A DNA stretch of 64,000 nt from Caulobacter segnis. GTDB taxonomy: Bacteria > Pseudomonadota > Alphaproteobacteria > Caulobacterales > Caulobacteraceae. How positions within the stretch are numbered: the first letter of the stretch is position 1; every line of letters starts with the position of its first letter. This document shows positions 17,480-26,654 of the stretch, piece after piece. Location of the stretch: assembly GCF_023935105.1 (NCBI RefSeq), contig NZ_CP096040.1:4030001-4094000 (forward strand), given 5' to 3'. The notes under the pieces are model-generated. The model did no database searches, was not told where the DNA came from, and was given only the letters and a program-made list of their open reading frames with translations. The translations under genes were made by a program, and so were the position numbers.

Positions 17480-18556
17480 CTACCCCTCGACCGTGATCAC
17501 CCCACGGCGGATCTGGTCCAGCTCGATGCTCTCGAACAGCGCCTGGAAGTTGCCGTTGCCGAAGCCCTGGTTGCCCTTGCGCTGGATGATCTCGAAGAAG
17601 ATCGGCCCGAACAGGTTCTCGGTGAAGATCTGCAGCAGCAGGCCTTCCTCGCCGACATTGCCGTCCAGCAGGATGCGGTTCTTCTTCAGGCGTTCCAGGT
17701 CCTCGCCATGGCCGGGCACGCGCTTGTCGACCAGTTCGTAATAGGTCTCGATGGTGTCCTGCAACTTGACGCCCCGGGCGCGCAGCTTCTCGACGGTCTC
17801 GTAGATGTCGTCGGTGGTCAGAGCCAGGTGCTGGATGCCCTCGCCATTGTACTGGCGGATGAACTCCTCGATCTGGCTCTTGTCGTCCTGGCTCTCGTTC
17901 AGCGGGATGCGGATGGCCTTGTCGGGCGCGATCATCGCCTGGCTGAACAGGCCCGTCGCCTGGCCCTTGATGTCGAAATACTTCTGCTCCTCGAAGCCGA
18001 AGACCTGGTTGTAGAAGGTCGACCAGGTGCGCATCTGGCCGCGTTTGACGTTGTGGGTCAGGTGGTCCAGCAGGTCGAGGCCGACATTGTTCTTGGCCTC
18101 GGCCAGAGCCGCACCGGGGATCTGCTCCCAGCCGTCATAGATGGTGCCGGCGTCGCCATAGCGGTCGACCAGATAGAGCAGAGAACCGCCGATGCCTTCC
18201 AGCACCTTGGCCCCCTCGCCCAGCAGCGAGCGCGAGGCGTCGGCGGCCTTGGCGCCACGCGCCAGGGCGTCGGCATAGGCCTGTTCGACGTTCTCGACGC
18301 GGAAGGCCATGCCATTGGCCGACGGGCCGTGCTCGGCGCGGAAGTCGGCGACCTGGCCGGTCGTCTCCTCGTTGACGATCAGGTTGATGCGGCCCTGCTT
18401 GTAGCGGATCGCGGCCTTGGTCGGATGCTTGCTGGCCGGCACGAAGCCCAGTTGCTCGATCAGAACCTTCATGGCCGCCGGATCGGGGCTGGTGAACTCG
18501 ACGAACTCGAAGCCGTCGAGGCCCAGCGGGTTCTGTTCGGTGACGAGCGTGGTCAT
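17480..18556 (-). CDS. hpd: 4-hydroxyphenylpyruvate dioxygenase
   Basis: Fe(II) enzyme converting 4-hydroxyphenylpyruvate to homogentisate. The 358-residue protein has two vicinal-oxygen-chelate halves. The three iron ligands can be placed in LLDHLTHNVKRGQM (His), EGIQHLALTTDDIY (His) and FTENLFGPIFFEIIQRKGNQ (Glu). The start at 18556 overlaps the aminotransferase stop by four bases, so the two are translationally coupled. Confidence 0.97.
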   Translation of the reverse strand: MTTLVTEQNPLGLDGFEFVEFTSPDPAAMKVLIEQLGFVPASKHPTKAAIRYKQGRINLIVNEETTGQVADFRAEHGPSANGMAFRVENVEQAYADALARGAKAADASRSLLGEGAKVLEGIGGSLLYLVDRYGDAGTIYDGWEQIPGAALAEAKNNVGLDLLDHLTHNVKRGQMRTWSTFYNQVFGFEEQKYFDIKGQATGLFSQAMIAPDKAIRIPLNESQDDKSQIEEFIRQYNGEGIQHLALTTDDIYETVEKLRARGVKLQDTIETYYELVDKRVPGHGEDLERLKKNRILLDGNVGEEGLLLQIFTENLFGPIFFEIIQRKGNQGFGNGNFQALFESIELDQIRRGVITVEG

Positions 18557-19743
18557 GCGGGTTCTCCCTGCAGGCAGGCCTCGAAGGCCCGCGCGAACGT
18601 GTCGATGTTGGTAACGGTCAGACCGGCCAGATTGATGCGGCCCGAGCCCGCCATGTAGATTCCGTGATCCTCGCGCAGCGTGGCGACCTGGGCCGGCGAC
18701 AGCGGCAGGAGCGCGAAGAGGCCGTGCTGCCCGGCCAGCGGCGCCAGGGCCGGGACCGCCTTGGCCAGACGCTGGCGCAGGTCGGCGACGCGGACGCGCA
18801 TGGCCTCCAGCTCGGCGCGCCATTGGGTCGTCAGCGTTTCGGACTCAAGGATGACACGGACGACGGCCGCGCCGTGGTCGGGCGGCATCGACCAGTTGGT
18901 GCGGGCCAGGGCCCGGATGTTGCTGGCGGCGAGGTCCAGAGTGTCGGCGTCGCGCGACAGAGCGTAGAGCGCCCCGACCCGCTCGCGATAGAGGCCGAAG
19001 TTCTTGTCGCAGGAATAGGCCAAGAGGCCGTCCTCGGCGGCCGCCAGGACCAGGCGCATGCCGGCCGCGTCTTCCTCGAGGCCCAGGCCCAGGCCCTGAT
19101 AGGCCAGGTCGATCAGGGGGATGAGGCCCTTGCGCGCCACAAGCGCGGCGATCGCCGCCCATTGCTCCAGGCTGTAGTCGGCGCCCGAGGGGTTGTGGCA
19201 GCAGCCGTGCAACAGGACCGCGTCCCCGGCCCGCGCCGTCTCCAGCGCCGCCATCATCTCGTCGAAGCCCAGGCGCTGGGCGCGCTGGTCGTAGTGGCGG
19301 AACGCGACCGTCTCGATACCCAGCTGATCCAGGATCTGGGTGTGGTTGGGCCAGGTCGGCGCGCCGACGATCATGCGGATGTCGGGCCTGGCGGCCTTCA
19401 GGAGCTCACAGGCCAGGCGGATCGCGCCGGTGCCGCCCGGCGTTTGCACGCCGAACACCTCGTGACTGACCGCATCGCCGAAGATGATCGGCTTCAGAAG
19501 ATCCAGATAGCCGATGTCGCCTTCCGGGCCGAGATAGGCCTTGGTCGGCTGGCCGTTCAGCAGGATCTGCTCGGCGGCCTTCACGCACGCCATCACCGGC
19601 GTCGCGCCATCGTCATCGCGGAACACGCCGACGCCCAGGTCGATCTTCCCGGGGCGGGAATCGCGACGATAGGCGCCGATCAGCGACAGCAGGGAGTCCG
19701 GCGCCTGGGGCGACAGGCCGGCGAACACGGAGGATGACGTCAT
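18553..19743 (-). CDS. Aromatic amino acid aminotransferase (class I, AspC/TyrB type)
   Basis: PLP enzyme of 396 residues, here most likely transaminating tyrosine to 4-hydroxyphenylpyruvate. The family signatures are KIDLGVGVFRDDDG at the N-terminus, LLHGCCHNPSGADYS in the middle and YSCDKNFGLYRERVGALY, with the PLP lysine in SCDKN where the canonical form is SxSKN. GSGRINLAGLT closes the protein. It is the first enzyme gene after the Lrp-type regulator and is coupled to hpd. Preference for aromatic over aspartate substrates is inferred from context. Confidence 0.9.
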   Translation of the reverse strand: MTSSSVFAGLSPQAPDSLLSLIGAYRRDSRPGKIDLGVGVFRDDDGATPVMACVKAAEQILLNGQPTKAYLGPEGDIGYLDLLKPIIFGDAVSHEVFGVQTPGGTGAIRLACELLKAARPDIRMIVGAPTWPNHTQILDQLGIETVAFRHYDQRAQRLGFDEMMAALETARAGDAVLLHGCCHNPSGADYSLEQWAAIAALVARKGLIPLIDLAYQGLGLGLEEDAAGMRLVLAAAEDGLLAYSCDKNFGLYRERVGALYALSRDADTLDLAASNIRALARTNWSMPPDHGAAVVRVILESETLTTQWRAELEAMRVRVADLRQRLAKAVPALAPLAGQHGLFALLPLSPAQVATLREDHGIYMAGSGRINLAGLTVTNIDTFARAFEACLQGEPA

Positions 19744-19804
19744 GGCGCTTTCCGGTAACGGGACGGAAGGCAGCCTATCGCGGAGCGGAAGTCAGAACGT
19801 GGCG

Positions 19805-19841
19805 ATGATGACCGATCAGAACGGCATAATGGTCACATCAT
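19805..19841. promoter_or_regulatory. Candidate operator of the tyrosine operon
   Basis: The 132-base space before the aminotransferase gene holds an imperfect inverted repeat: ATGATGACC (19805-19813) and GGTCACATCAT (19831-19841). It lies 60-100 bases before the start codon, beside an Lrp/AsnC gene, so that protein is the likely binder. This is a reading of sequence only. Confidence 0.4.
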
Positions 19842-19875
19842 GCCAATGATCCGGATCAATTCCGGCGAGATGTGA

Positions 19876-20346
19876 TCAGTCCAGATAGTCCAGCGGCAGG
19901 GCCGTGGAATCCTTGACCGTCTCCAGTACGAACGACGAGCGCACGTCCTTGACCGCAGGCATCTTCAGCAGGCGCTTCATGGTGAAATCGGCATAGGCGT
20001 CCAGGCTCGGGACCACTACCCGCAGCAGATAGTCGTAGCCGCCCGTCATGACGTAGCAGCCGACCACTTCGGGCTCGCGGATCACGGCTTGCTTGAACGC
20101 CTCGGCCGCCGCCTCGGTGTGACGGTCGACCTGAACCTCGACATAGGCCAGCACATCCAGCCTGGCCTTGCGTCGATCCAGCAGGGCGACATAGCCGCTG
20201 ATCAGGCCGGCGGCTTCCAGCTGCTTGACCCGCCGCAGGCACGGGCTGGGCGACAGGCCCACGCGCTCGGCCAGGTCGACGTTCGAGATCTTGCCGTCCT
20301 CCTGCAGGATCTGGAGGATCTTCCGATCGGCGCGGGTGAGCTTCAT
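19876..20346 (-). CDS. Lrp/AsnC-family transcriptional regulator
   Basis: Regulator of 156 residues. The N-terminal helix-turn-helix is KISNVDLAERVGLSPSPCLR followed by RVKQLEAAGLI. The C-terminal RAM/AsnC effector domain includes VGCYVMTGGYDYLLRVVVP. I took the ATG at 20346 (MKLTRADRKILQILQ), as in homologues; in-frame ATGs further up would add up to 13 residues. It precedes and faces the same way as the tyrosine catabolic genes, so it probably controls them in response to an aromatic amino acid. Confidence 0.9.
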   Translation of the reverse strand: MKLTRADRKILQILQEDGKISNVDLAERVGLSPSPCLRRVKQLEAAGLISGYVALLDRRKARLDVLAYVEVQVDRHTEAAAEAFKQAVIREPEVVGCYVMTGGYDYLLRVVVPSLDAYADFTMKRLLKMPAVKDVRSSFVLETVKDSTALPLDYLD

Positions 20347-20415
20347 CGTGACCGGTCTCATCGACATCCTGGCAGGAAATGCCAAGCTAGCCTGTATTCC
20401 GGTTCACGACGACGG

Positions 20416-22284
20416 CTACTTCGCCGTTTCGGTGTCGGCTCCGAGCCAGGCCTTGCGGAAGACCAACTGGGCGTCGGTCGGCTTCAGGTCGGCCTTCTCG
20501 AAGCGAACGACCTCCAGGGTCGGGTCGGCGGCGATCTTCAGCGGAACCTCGCGGACCTGGCCGCGCTGGACGAACTTCACGCTCGTCGCCTCGTCAGGCT
20601 TGAGGCGGTCCAGGGCGTCGGTCCAGTCTGCCTCATTGGCGAACTCGAAGCGGCCGATCGAAACGATGCGATCCCCGGTCTCGACGCCCGCCGCATAGAG
20701 CGGGCTGCCGGGCGCGGGCGGCTGGTCCAAGATTACCTCCGCGCCGTTGATCCGGACCCGCGCCGCGCCCAGCCAGGCCTTCTTCGGCGACTTCTGGCGC
20801 AGCTTCAGACCGGCCCGCTCCAGCAGCGGGCCGAAGTCCGGCAGGGCCGAGCCCTCGATGCTGGCCTTGAAGAAACCGTCGGCGAACGCCGCGTCGCCGG
20901 TCGTCCGGGCCAGGGCCGCGCGCGCGTCCGTCGGCGTGTAGGGCTTCTCCGGCGCTCCGTGCGTGCGCCACATCTGGCGCATGAAATCGTCCAGGGTCAG
21001 CGGCTTCTCACGCCCGCGCAGCTGCAAGTCCAGCGCCAGGCCGATGATCGCGCCGTACGGATAGTACGAGGTGAAGATGTTCGGATTGGTCGGATCCAGG
21101 GCCGCGGCCGCGTCGACGAATGGCGCGCGCAGGCTCATCTCCTGAGGGGAGCCATACTGGCGACCCGGGCCGTTGACGACGCCGTTCAGCGTGCTCGACA
21201 GGCCGGTCAGGAACTCGTCCACCGTCGACTGCCCGGCGCGACGGATCAGCAGCGGACCGTAGTATTGGGTGAAGCCCTCGGCCAGCCACAGGGACGGAGT
21301 CGGATTGGCCTTGGTGAAGTCGAACGGCTCCAGCTCGGCCGGGCGGATCCGCTCGACGTTCCAGGCGTGGAAGAACTCGTGGCTGGCGGTGTTTAGCTGG
21401 CTGAAGTTGCCGCGGAACAGCGAGCGCGGCTGGCTGATGAAGGTCGAGTTGCGATGCTCCATGCCGTCGCCGGTGATCTGGGGCATGTAGTCGGCGATGA
21501 AGGTGTACTCGCCGTGATCGAATTTCGGCAGCTCGCCGAACACCTTGATGTGCTCGGGCACGATGGCCTTCAGCTTCGCCGCAAACTTGTCGGCGTCCTC
21601 GTCCGTGCCGGGGTTATGCAGGGCCAGGCGGAAGGTGTAGGCGCGACCGTTGTCGGTGACCTGCCATTCACGCACGGTGAAGGCGCTGATCTCGGTCGGG
21701 CTGTCCATGAAGTACTGCAGGTTCGGGGCCCAGTAGGTGTCGGCCTCCCCGCTCGCGGCCGGCAGCTGGGTGGCGATCTTCCAGCTGGGATCGGCGCGCT
21801 TGAATGTCACCCGGATCGGCCTGTCGTCATAGCCAACGGCCCACAGGAAGGTCGCGGGCATGTTCAGGTGGGCGTGGGTCGCGTCGACCTGCGAATAGGT
21901 GCCGTCGCCGCGGTCGGCGTAGAGGGTGTAGGTCACCTTCACCGTCCCGTCGTGGCCGGCGACGGTCCAGCCGTAGGGATCGGTCCGCTCGACCTTCAGC
22001 GGCCGGCCCGCGCCGTCGACGGCGCTGACCCGGTAGACGTTCTTGGCGAACTCGTGGATCGCGTAGCGGCCGGGCGACGAGCGCGACGTGTTCAGCCGCA
22101 GCGGCCCCTTGGGCGCATCACGATAGGTCGCGACGATCTGGGCCTCGTGGTGGCCAGCGTTCTCGAACGACACCTCGTACTGGACCGGCGCGTTCCTGCC
22201 CGGATCACCGGTAGGCCGAGGCGCTGCCAGGGCGGTGGTCGCGAACAAAGCCAGGCCTACCAGGCCGTACAAAGACGTCCGCAT
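20416..22284 (-). CDS. M61-family metallopeptidase (glycyl aminopeptidase-like) with PDZ domain
   Basis: Exported zinc peptidase of about 622 residues. ATG 22284 is preferred because GGGGG lies 7 bases before it, whereas the ATG at 22290 overlaps that site. A signal peptide ends near ALAAP. The zinc site HEFFH is in LNTASHEFFHAWNVERIRP, with the third ligand probably the Glu in LWLAEGFTQYYG. The C-terminal 100 residues form a PDZ domain (ARVRINGAEVILDQPPAPGS). M61 enzymes remove N-terminal Gly/Ala. It lies downstream of ftsZ but is separated by two hairpins. Confidence 0.92.
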   Translation of the reverse strand: MRTSLYGLVGLALFATTALAAPRPTGDPGRNAPVQYEVSFENAGHHEAQIVATYRDAPKGPLRLNTSRSSPGRYAIHEFAKNVYRVSAVDGAGRPLKVERTDPYGWTVAGHDGTVKVTYTLYADRGDGTYSQVDATHAHLNMPATFLWAVGYDDRPIRVTFKRADPSWKIATQLPAASGEADTYWAPNLQYFMDSPTEISAFTVREWQVTDNGRAYTFRLALHNPGTDEDADKFAAKLKAIVPEHIKVFGELPKFDHGEYTFIADYMPQITGDGMEHRNSTFISQPRSLFRGNFSQLNTASHEFFHAWNVERIRPAELEPFDFTKANPTPSLWLAEGFTQYYGPLLIRRAGQSTVDEFLTGLSSTLNGVVNGPGRQYGSPQEMSLRAPFVDAAAALDPTNPNIFTSYYPYGAIIGLALDLQLRGREKPLTLDDFMRQMWRTHGAPEKPYTPTDARAALARTTGDAAFADGFFKASIEGSALPDFGPLLERAGLKLRQKSPKKAWLGAARVRINGAEVILDQPPAPGSPLYAAGVETGDRIVSIGRFEFANEADWTDALDRLKPDEATSVKFVQRGQVREVPLKIAADPTLEVVRFEKADLKPTDAQLVFRKAWLGADTETAK

Positions 22285-22371
22285 CAACATTCCCCCAGGT
22301 CACGCCAGCCCGCGCGCACCGTCGCGATCGAGGGCGGCACTCTGACCAAGCGGGATGGGAGTCGCCAAACG

Positions 22372-22402
22372 AAAAACGCCTCGGAGTTTCCTCCGGGGCG
22401 CT
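22372..22402 (-). terminator. Terminator downstream of ftsZ
   Basis: On the minus strand GCGCCCCGGAG and CTCCGAGGCG form a stem with a GAAA loop, followed by five T (plus-strand A at 22372-22376). A second GC-rich hairpin at about 22437-22461 (GGGCGACCCC / GGGGCCGCCC) lies right after the ftsZ stop but lacks a T run. Confidence 0.8.
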
Positions 22403-22462
22403 TCTGATCACTTGGATCCCCTACCTGGAACCTTTGGGCGGCCCCTTGCCGGGGTCGCCCTT

Positions 22463-24022
22463 TCAGTTGGCCAGGCGGCGCAGGAAGGACGGGATTTCGA
22501 GGTCTTCGCCGTCGTCGGTCTGCGGCGTCTCGATCGGCTGCAGTTGCGGACGCGCGCTGTGGGTCGAACGGGCTTGCGGCTGCGGAGCCGAAGACTGCTG
22601 CTCGTAGCGCTGGCGACCGCCGCCGAACATCGAGAAGAAGCCACCGCCCTGCTTCTGGGGACGACGCTCTTCGTAATAGTTGTTCTCGGGGAACAGCGGC
22701 TCTTCGGCGGCCGCGCCGTCATCGACCAGCGGGTCGACGATGCGGGTCACCTGCCGGGCGGCCGGCTGGGTGATGCGCGGCTCTTCAGCGACGGTAGGCT
22801 CGTCGTAGTAGAGTTCGGCTTCCGGCTCCGGTTGGGGAGCCGACATGACGATCTCGGGTTCCGGCGCCGGCTCGGGAGCCGGGGCGAAGGCCCCCATGCG
22901 CTCGGACGAGGGACGCTCGGCCGGACGCGCGGCTTCGTAGCGCGCGGTCGGACGGGCCGGTTCCGGCTGCGGGGCCGGAGCGCGCGTGGTGTCGGCGATC
23001 AGCGGCTGGGTAGTGGTGTTGCGGGTGACCGGCTTGGGCTCGATCTGGGCGATCGAGGCGCCGTCCATGCCGGTGGCGACCACCGACACGCGGATCACGC
23101 CTTCCAGCGACGGATCGAAGGCCGCGCCGAAGATGATGTTGGCTTCCGGATCGACCTGGTCCGAGATCGCGTTGGCGGCCTCGTCGACTTCCAGCAGGGT
23201 CATGTCCATGCCGCCGGTCACGTTGACCAGCACGGCCTTGGCGCCCTTCAGCGAGACTTCGTCCAGCAGCGGGTTGGCGATAGCGTTCTGGGCGGCCATC
23301 AGCGCGCGGTCTTCGCCCGCGCCTTCGCCGGTGCCCATCATCGCCTTGCCCATCTCGGTCATGACCGTGCGGACGTCGGCGAAGTCGAGGTTGATCAGGC
23401 CCGGCAGAACCATCAGGTCGGTGATCGAGCGAACGCCCGAGTGGAGGACCTGGTCGGCCATGCCGAACGCCTCGGCGAAGGTCGTGCGTTCGTTGGCGAC
23501 GCGGAACAGGTTCTGGTTCGGAATGACGATCAGGGTGTCGACGTAGCGCTGCAGCTCACCGATGCCGGCGTCGGCCAGACGCATGCGGTGGCGGCCTTCG
23601 AAGTGGAAAGGCTTGGTGACCACGCCGACCGTCAGAATGCCGCGCTCACGCGCGCACTTGGCGATGATCGGGGCCGCGCCGGTGCCGGTGCCGCCGCCCA
23701 TGCCGGCGGTGATGAAGACCATGTGCGCGCCGTCGAGGTGCTCGCCGATCTCCGGGAAGGACTCTTCGGCCGCGCTCATGCCCACTTCCGGGTGCGCGCC
23801 GGCGCCCAGGCCCTGAGTAACCTGCACGCCCAGCTGGATGCGTCGGTCCGTCTTGGCGAACTGCAGCTGTTGCGCGTCGGTGTTGGCCACCACGAACTCA
23901 ACACCCTCGAGGCCCGCCTCGATCATGTTGTTCACGGCGTTGCCGCCAGCGCCGCCGACACCGAACACCACGATACGCGGCTTCAGCTCGGTCGTACGCG
24001 GCGCGGAAAGAGAAATAGCCAT
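22463..24022 (-). CDS. ftsZ: Cell division GTPase FtsZ
   Basis: Tubulin-like GTPase that forms the cytokinetic ring. The 519-residue protein has the GTP-binding signature [12 protein letters not shown] and the T7 loop region [14 protein letters not shown]. Residues from about 320 on form a long Pro/Glu/Ala-rich disordered linker, longer than in most bacteria and typical of Caulobacter. The C-terminal conserved peptide is [14 protein letters not shown], which binds FtsA and other partners. It has its own control region with a perfect CtrA-type box and is cut off from ftsA by a terminator. Confidence 0.99.
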   Translation of the reverse strand: MAISLSAPRTTELKPRIVVFGVGGAGGNAVNNMIEAGLEGVEFVVANTDAQQLQFAKTDRRIQLGVQVTQGLGAGAHPEVGMSAAEESFPEIGEHLDGAHMVFITAGMGGGTGTGAAPIIAKCARERGILTVGVVTKPFHFEGRHRMRLADAGIGELQRYVDTLIVIPNQNLFRVANERTTFAEAFGMADQVLHSGVRSITDLMVLPGLINLDFADVRTVMTEMGKAMMGTGEGAGEDRALMAAQNAIANPLLDEVSLKGAKAVLVNVTGGMDMTLLEVDEAANAISDQVDPEANIIFGAAFDPSLEGVIRVSVVATGMDGASIAQIEPKPVTRNTTTQPLIADTTRAPAPQPEPARPTARYEAARPAERPSSERMGAFAPAPEPAPEPEIVMSAPQPEPEAELYYDEPTVAEEPRITQPAARQVTRIVDPLVDDGAAAEEPLFPENNYYEERRPQKQGGGFFSMFGGGRQRYEQQSSAPQPQARSTHSARPQLQPIETPQTDDGEDLEIPSFLRRLAN

Positions 24023-24124
24023 GGGACCCTCGCGTCCTTACGCCGAAATCGTCAAACTAGACCTCGGCGACACCCAATCGCCGGGGATGCCTCGACGATC
24101 GTGTTAACAGAACAACCACCATCG

Positions 24125-24140
24125 TTAATCGGCAGTTAAC
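24125..24140. promoter_or_regulatory. CtrA-type box in the ftsZ control region
   Basis: TTAA-TCGGCAG-TTAAC exactly fits the CtrA consensus TTAA-N7-TTAA(C). It lies about 100 bases before the ftsZ start, with another TTAAC half site at 24104-24108 and one GANTC methylation site (GAGTC, 24151-24155). In C. crescentus CtrA represses ftsZ and CcrM/GcrA modulate it, so the same is expected here. The whole 24023-24394 space contains no gene. Confidence 0.75.
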
Positions 24141-24303
24141 TGCATAATCTGAGTCGTGGTCTGGTCGAGCGCGGCCGTGGGATAAATTGTGGTCTATCAA
24201 CAGAAACTCCAGACGAACCAAGGGCTCCGGAGCTGTCCACAGGCGCGTGCGACCGAACGACGCTGACATCGAATTCTGACGAATATCGGCTGTTTCGAGC
24301 AGC

Positions 24304-24336
24304 AAAAAGGCCCGGCGAGAAGCTCGGCCGGGCCTT
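24304..24336 (-). terminator. Terminator after ftsA
   Basis: Plus-strand arms AAGGCCCGGC (24307-24316) and GCCGGGCCTT (24327-24336) are perfect complements. On the minus strand the stem is followed by TTTTT. It separates ftsQA transcription from ftsZ. Confidence 0.88.
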
Positions 24337-24394
24337 CAAGGTTAAACAGTAGAGTTAATCACGCTTAAATATTGAAGCGCGGGAACAGCTACGC

Positions 24395-25720
24395 TTAGAG
24401 GTTGTCCCTCAACCATGCGGCAGCCTTGGCCATCGGGCTGGCGTTGGGATCGAGCGGACGTTTGCGGACCGGACCACCGGCCAGGGCCTTCGACGAGACG
24501 GCCTCGCGCGGGCCGAAGGCCGTGCGGTGCAGGGTGCCGGCGGCGGCGCAGAAGGCCGGGCCCGAGGCGGCGTCGGCCAGATGCGGCACCCGGCGTGGGC
24601 GCCCCAGGCGGACCGGGCGGTCGAAGACGCGAACGGCGACTTCACGCACGCCCGCCAGCTGGCTGGCGCCGCCGGTCAGGACGATGCCCGCGCCCGGCTC
24701 GACCGGCGCGCCCGAGGCCTTCAGGCGCTCGCGCAGCAGTTCCAGGGTCTCCTCGACGCGCGGCTGGATGATGCCCTTCAGCAGGCTGCGGGGCGCGATG
24801 ACCGGACCGGCGCCCGGATCGTCGCCGCGCGGCGGCGCCTCGATCATCTCACGGTCCTCGTTGGCCGAGGCGATGGCGCTGCCATGCAGGGTCTTGATGC
24901 GCTCGGCGCCGACCACCGAGGTCTGCAAGCCGCGCGCGATGTCCTGGGTGACGTGACCGCCGCCGACGGCCAGGCTGTCGACGTGGCAAAGGGCGCCGTT
25001 GTTGAACACGGCCACCGAGGTCGAGCCGCCGCCCATGTCGATGCAGACCGCGCCCAGGTCCATCTCGTCCTCTTCCAGGGCGGCGAGGGCCGAGGCGAAC
25101 GGGGCGGCGACGATGCCTTCGAACGACAGGTGGGCGCGCTCGACGCAGTGGGCCAGCGTATGGAAGATGTTCTCGTTGACCGAGACCACCAGTAGCTCCA
25201 GGCCCAGCGAGCGGCCGAACATGGCGCGCGGGTCGCGGATGCCACGCTGGCCGTCGACCGACCAGGCGATCGGCAGCAGGTGGATCGGCTTGCGGCCCGG
25301 GATGCGGACCTGGGCCAGGGCCGAGGCTATGGCGCGCGACAGGTCGCCGTCGCCGATCGGACGGGCGCCGAGCGAGACCTGGGTGTGGACGCGGTTGCTG
25401 GCCAGCTGGCCGCCGGCCGTGCAGACACTGACGCCCTGGACGTTGACGCCGGCCACGGTCTCGGCCCGCTCGACGGCCTGGGCGATGGCCTGGGCCGCCT
25501 CGTCCAGATTGACGATGGCGCCGCCGCGCACGCCGCGCGACTGGACATAGCCCACGCCCGCCGTCGTCAGGGTGCGGTTGTCACGGTGCACGCCGTCGGC
25601 CTTCATGATGAAGCACGTCACCTTGGACGCGCCCAGGTCGACGGCCGCGATGGCGGGCTGGCGCACGAGCGTGGCCTTCAGGCCCTCGCGAGCTTGCTTC
25701 CGTTCCTCCATTCGCGACAT
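24395..25720 (-). CDS. ftsA: Cell division protein FtsA
   Basis: Actin-like ATPase that tethers FtsZ to the inner membrane. 441 residues from ATG 25720, with GAGGTGA 9 bases upstream. Actin-fold nucleotide motifs are visible: AAVDLGASKVTCFIMKADG at the start, LGAVCIDMGGGSTSVAVFNN in the middle and IVLTGGASQLAGVREVA near the end. The C-terminus, PMAKAAAWLRDNL, is a short amphipathic helix of the kind that binds membrane. It follows ftsQ by 25 bases. Confidence 0.98.
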   Translation of the reverse strand: MSRMEERKQAREGLKATLVRQPAIAAVDLGASKVTCFIMKADGVHRDNRTLTTAGVGYVQSRGVRGGAIVNLDEAAQAIAQAVERAETVAGVNVQGVSVCTAGGQLASNRVHTQVSLGARPIGDGDLSRAIASALAQVRIPGRKPIHLLPIAWSVDGQRGIRDPRAMFGRSLGLELLVVSVNENIFHTLAHCVERAHLSFEGIVAAPFASALAALEEDEMDLGAVCIDMGGGSTSVAVFNNGALCHVDSLAVGGGHVTQDIARGLQTSVVGAERIKTLHGSAIASANEDREMIEAPPRGDDPGAGPVIAPRSLLKGIIQPRVEETLELLRERLKASGAPVEPGAGIVLTGGASQLAGVREVAVRVFDRPVRLGRPRRVPHLADAASGPAFCAAAGTLHRTAFGPREAVSSKALAGGPVRKRPLDPNASPMAKAAAWLRDNL

Positions 25721-25745
25721 CGCTATCGTCACCTCATCATGTCCA

Positions 25746-26654
25746 CTACGCCCCGCCCGCGGCCGGCTGCCCAGGCAGCGCCGCGTCGCGAGGTCTGACA
25801 GCCACCATTTCGGGGTCGCGCAGATCGATCCGCGCAAAACCCATGTCCAGGATTCGCTGTCGTTGGTCGAGCTGATCCAATTGAATCAGCGCGGATTCTT
25901 CGTCAATGGCCGGAAGCTGGATCAGCGACCCATCTTTCAGCCGCAGGTCCCAGCGGCGGTCGTCCACCCGCACCAGCGCTTCCAGACGGTCGCGCAGACG
26001 AGGACGCGAGGCGACGGCCGGCAGGATCAGGCCCGCGGCCTGGTCCGCCCCCTGCCCCACCACCAGCGGAAGCTGGGGGAAACGCGCCGGATCGGCCTCG
26101 CTGATCACCCGGCCTTCGCTGTCGATCACCTTCATGCGGCCCTGGTTCTGCCAGACCGCCAGCGCCGGCCGCTCTTCCACCGCGATCAGCACGGTGTCGG
26201 GCAGCATGCGCACGACCTTGGCGTCCTTGACCCAGCCCACGCCCTGCACCCGGGCGCGGACGCCGTTCAGGTCCATGCCCAGGGTCGGCTGGTCCAGGTA
26301 CAGGCCCGAGGCCTTCAGGATGTCGGCCTGGGCGGTCGAGGACGCGCCCCGGATATGCACCGTCTTCAGCTTGAAGCCGGCCGAGGCGAAACTGTTGTCG
26401 ACGCCATGAACCATGGACATGCCGATACGCTCGGCGCGATGGCCGGTCGCCAGCATCACCACGAGACCGAGCCCCAAGGCCGCGCCCGCCACGGTCAGGG
26501 CGACGGCGGGCGACAGGCCCACGCCCTTGGCGGCGTGCAGCTTCGCGGCCGGCCGCGCGCCTCGCGGCGCCGGCCTGCCCTTGCTCGGACTTGCGGGCGC
26601 TTCGGCCCGGGGTCGCCTAGGCTTAGGCGGTCCCCCCCGCGTTGCGGCGGGCAT
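25746..26654 (-). CDS. ftsQ: Cell division protein FtsQ
   Basis: Bitopic divisome protein of 302 residues. A basic, Pro/Ala-rich cytoplasmic tail of about 70 residues precedes one transmembrane helix ([20 protein letters not shown]). A POTRA domain follows ([20 protein letters not shown]) and then the FtsQ/DivIB beta domain ([20 protein letters not shown]). Its first 32 bases overlap the end of ddl. A CtrA-type box inside ddl lies about 130 bases before its start. Confidence 0.96.
   Translation of the reverse strand: MPAATRGGPPKPRRPRAEAPASPSKGRPAPRGARPAAKLHAAKGVGLSPAVALTVAGAALGLGLVVMLATGHRAERIGMSMVHGVDNSFASAGFKLKTVHIRGASSTAQADILKASGLYLDQPTLGMDLNGVRARVQGVGWVKDAKVVRMLPDTVLIAVEERPALAVWQNQGRMKVIDSEGRVISEADPARFPQLPLVVGQGADQAAGLILPAVASRPRLRDRLEALVRVDDRRWDLRLKDGSLIQLPAIDEESALIQLDQLDQRQRILDMGFARIDLRDPEMVAVRPRDAALPGQPAAGGA

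Noticed and set aside
17480..18823. An N-terminal extension of hpd beyond 18556
   Set aside because: The added 89 residues are antisense-like and overlap the aminotransferase; the ATG at 18556 gives the family length and a four-base coupling.
22355..24139. 594-codon open frame antisense to ftsZ
   Set aside because: Low-complexity Arg/Gly/His-rich translation with no family features; a shadow of ftsZ.
24342..24368. Further TTAA pairs near the ftsA stop as CtrA boxes
   Set aside because: Spacers are 6 and 9 bases instead of 7.
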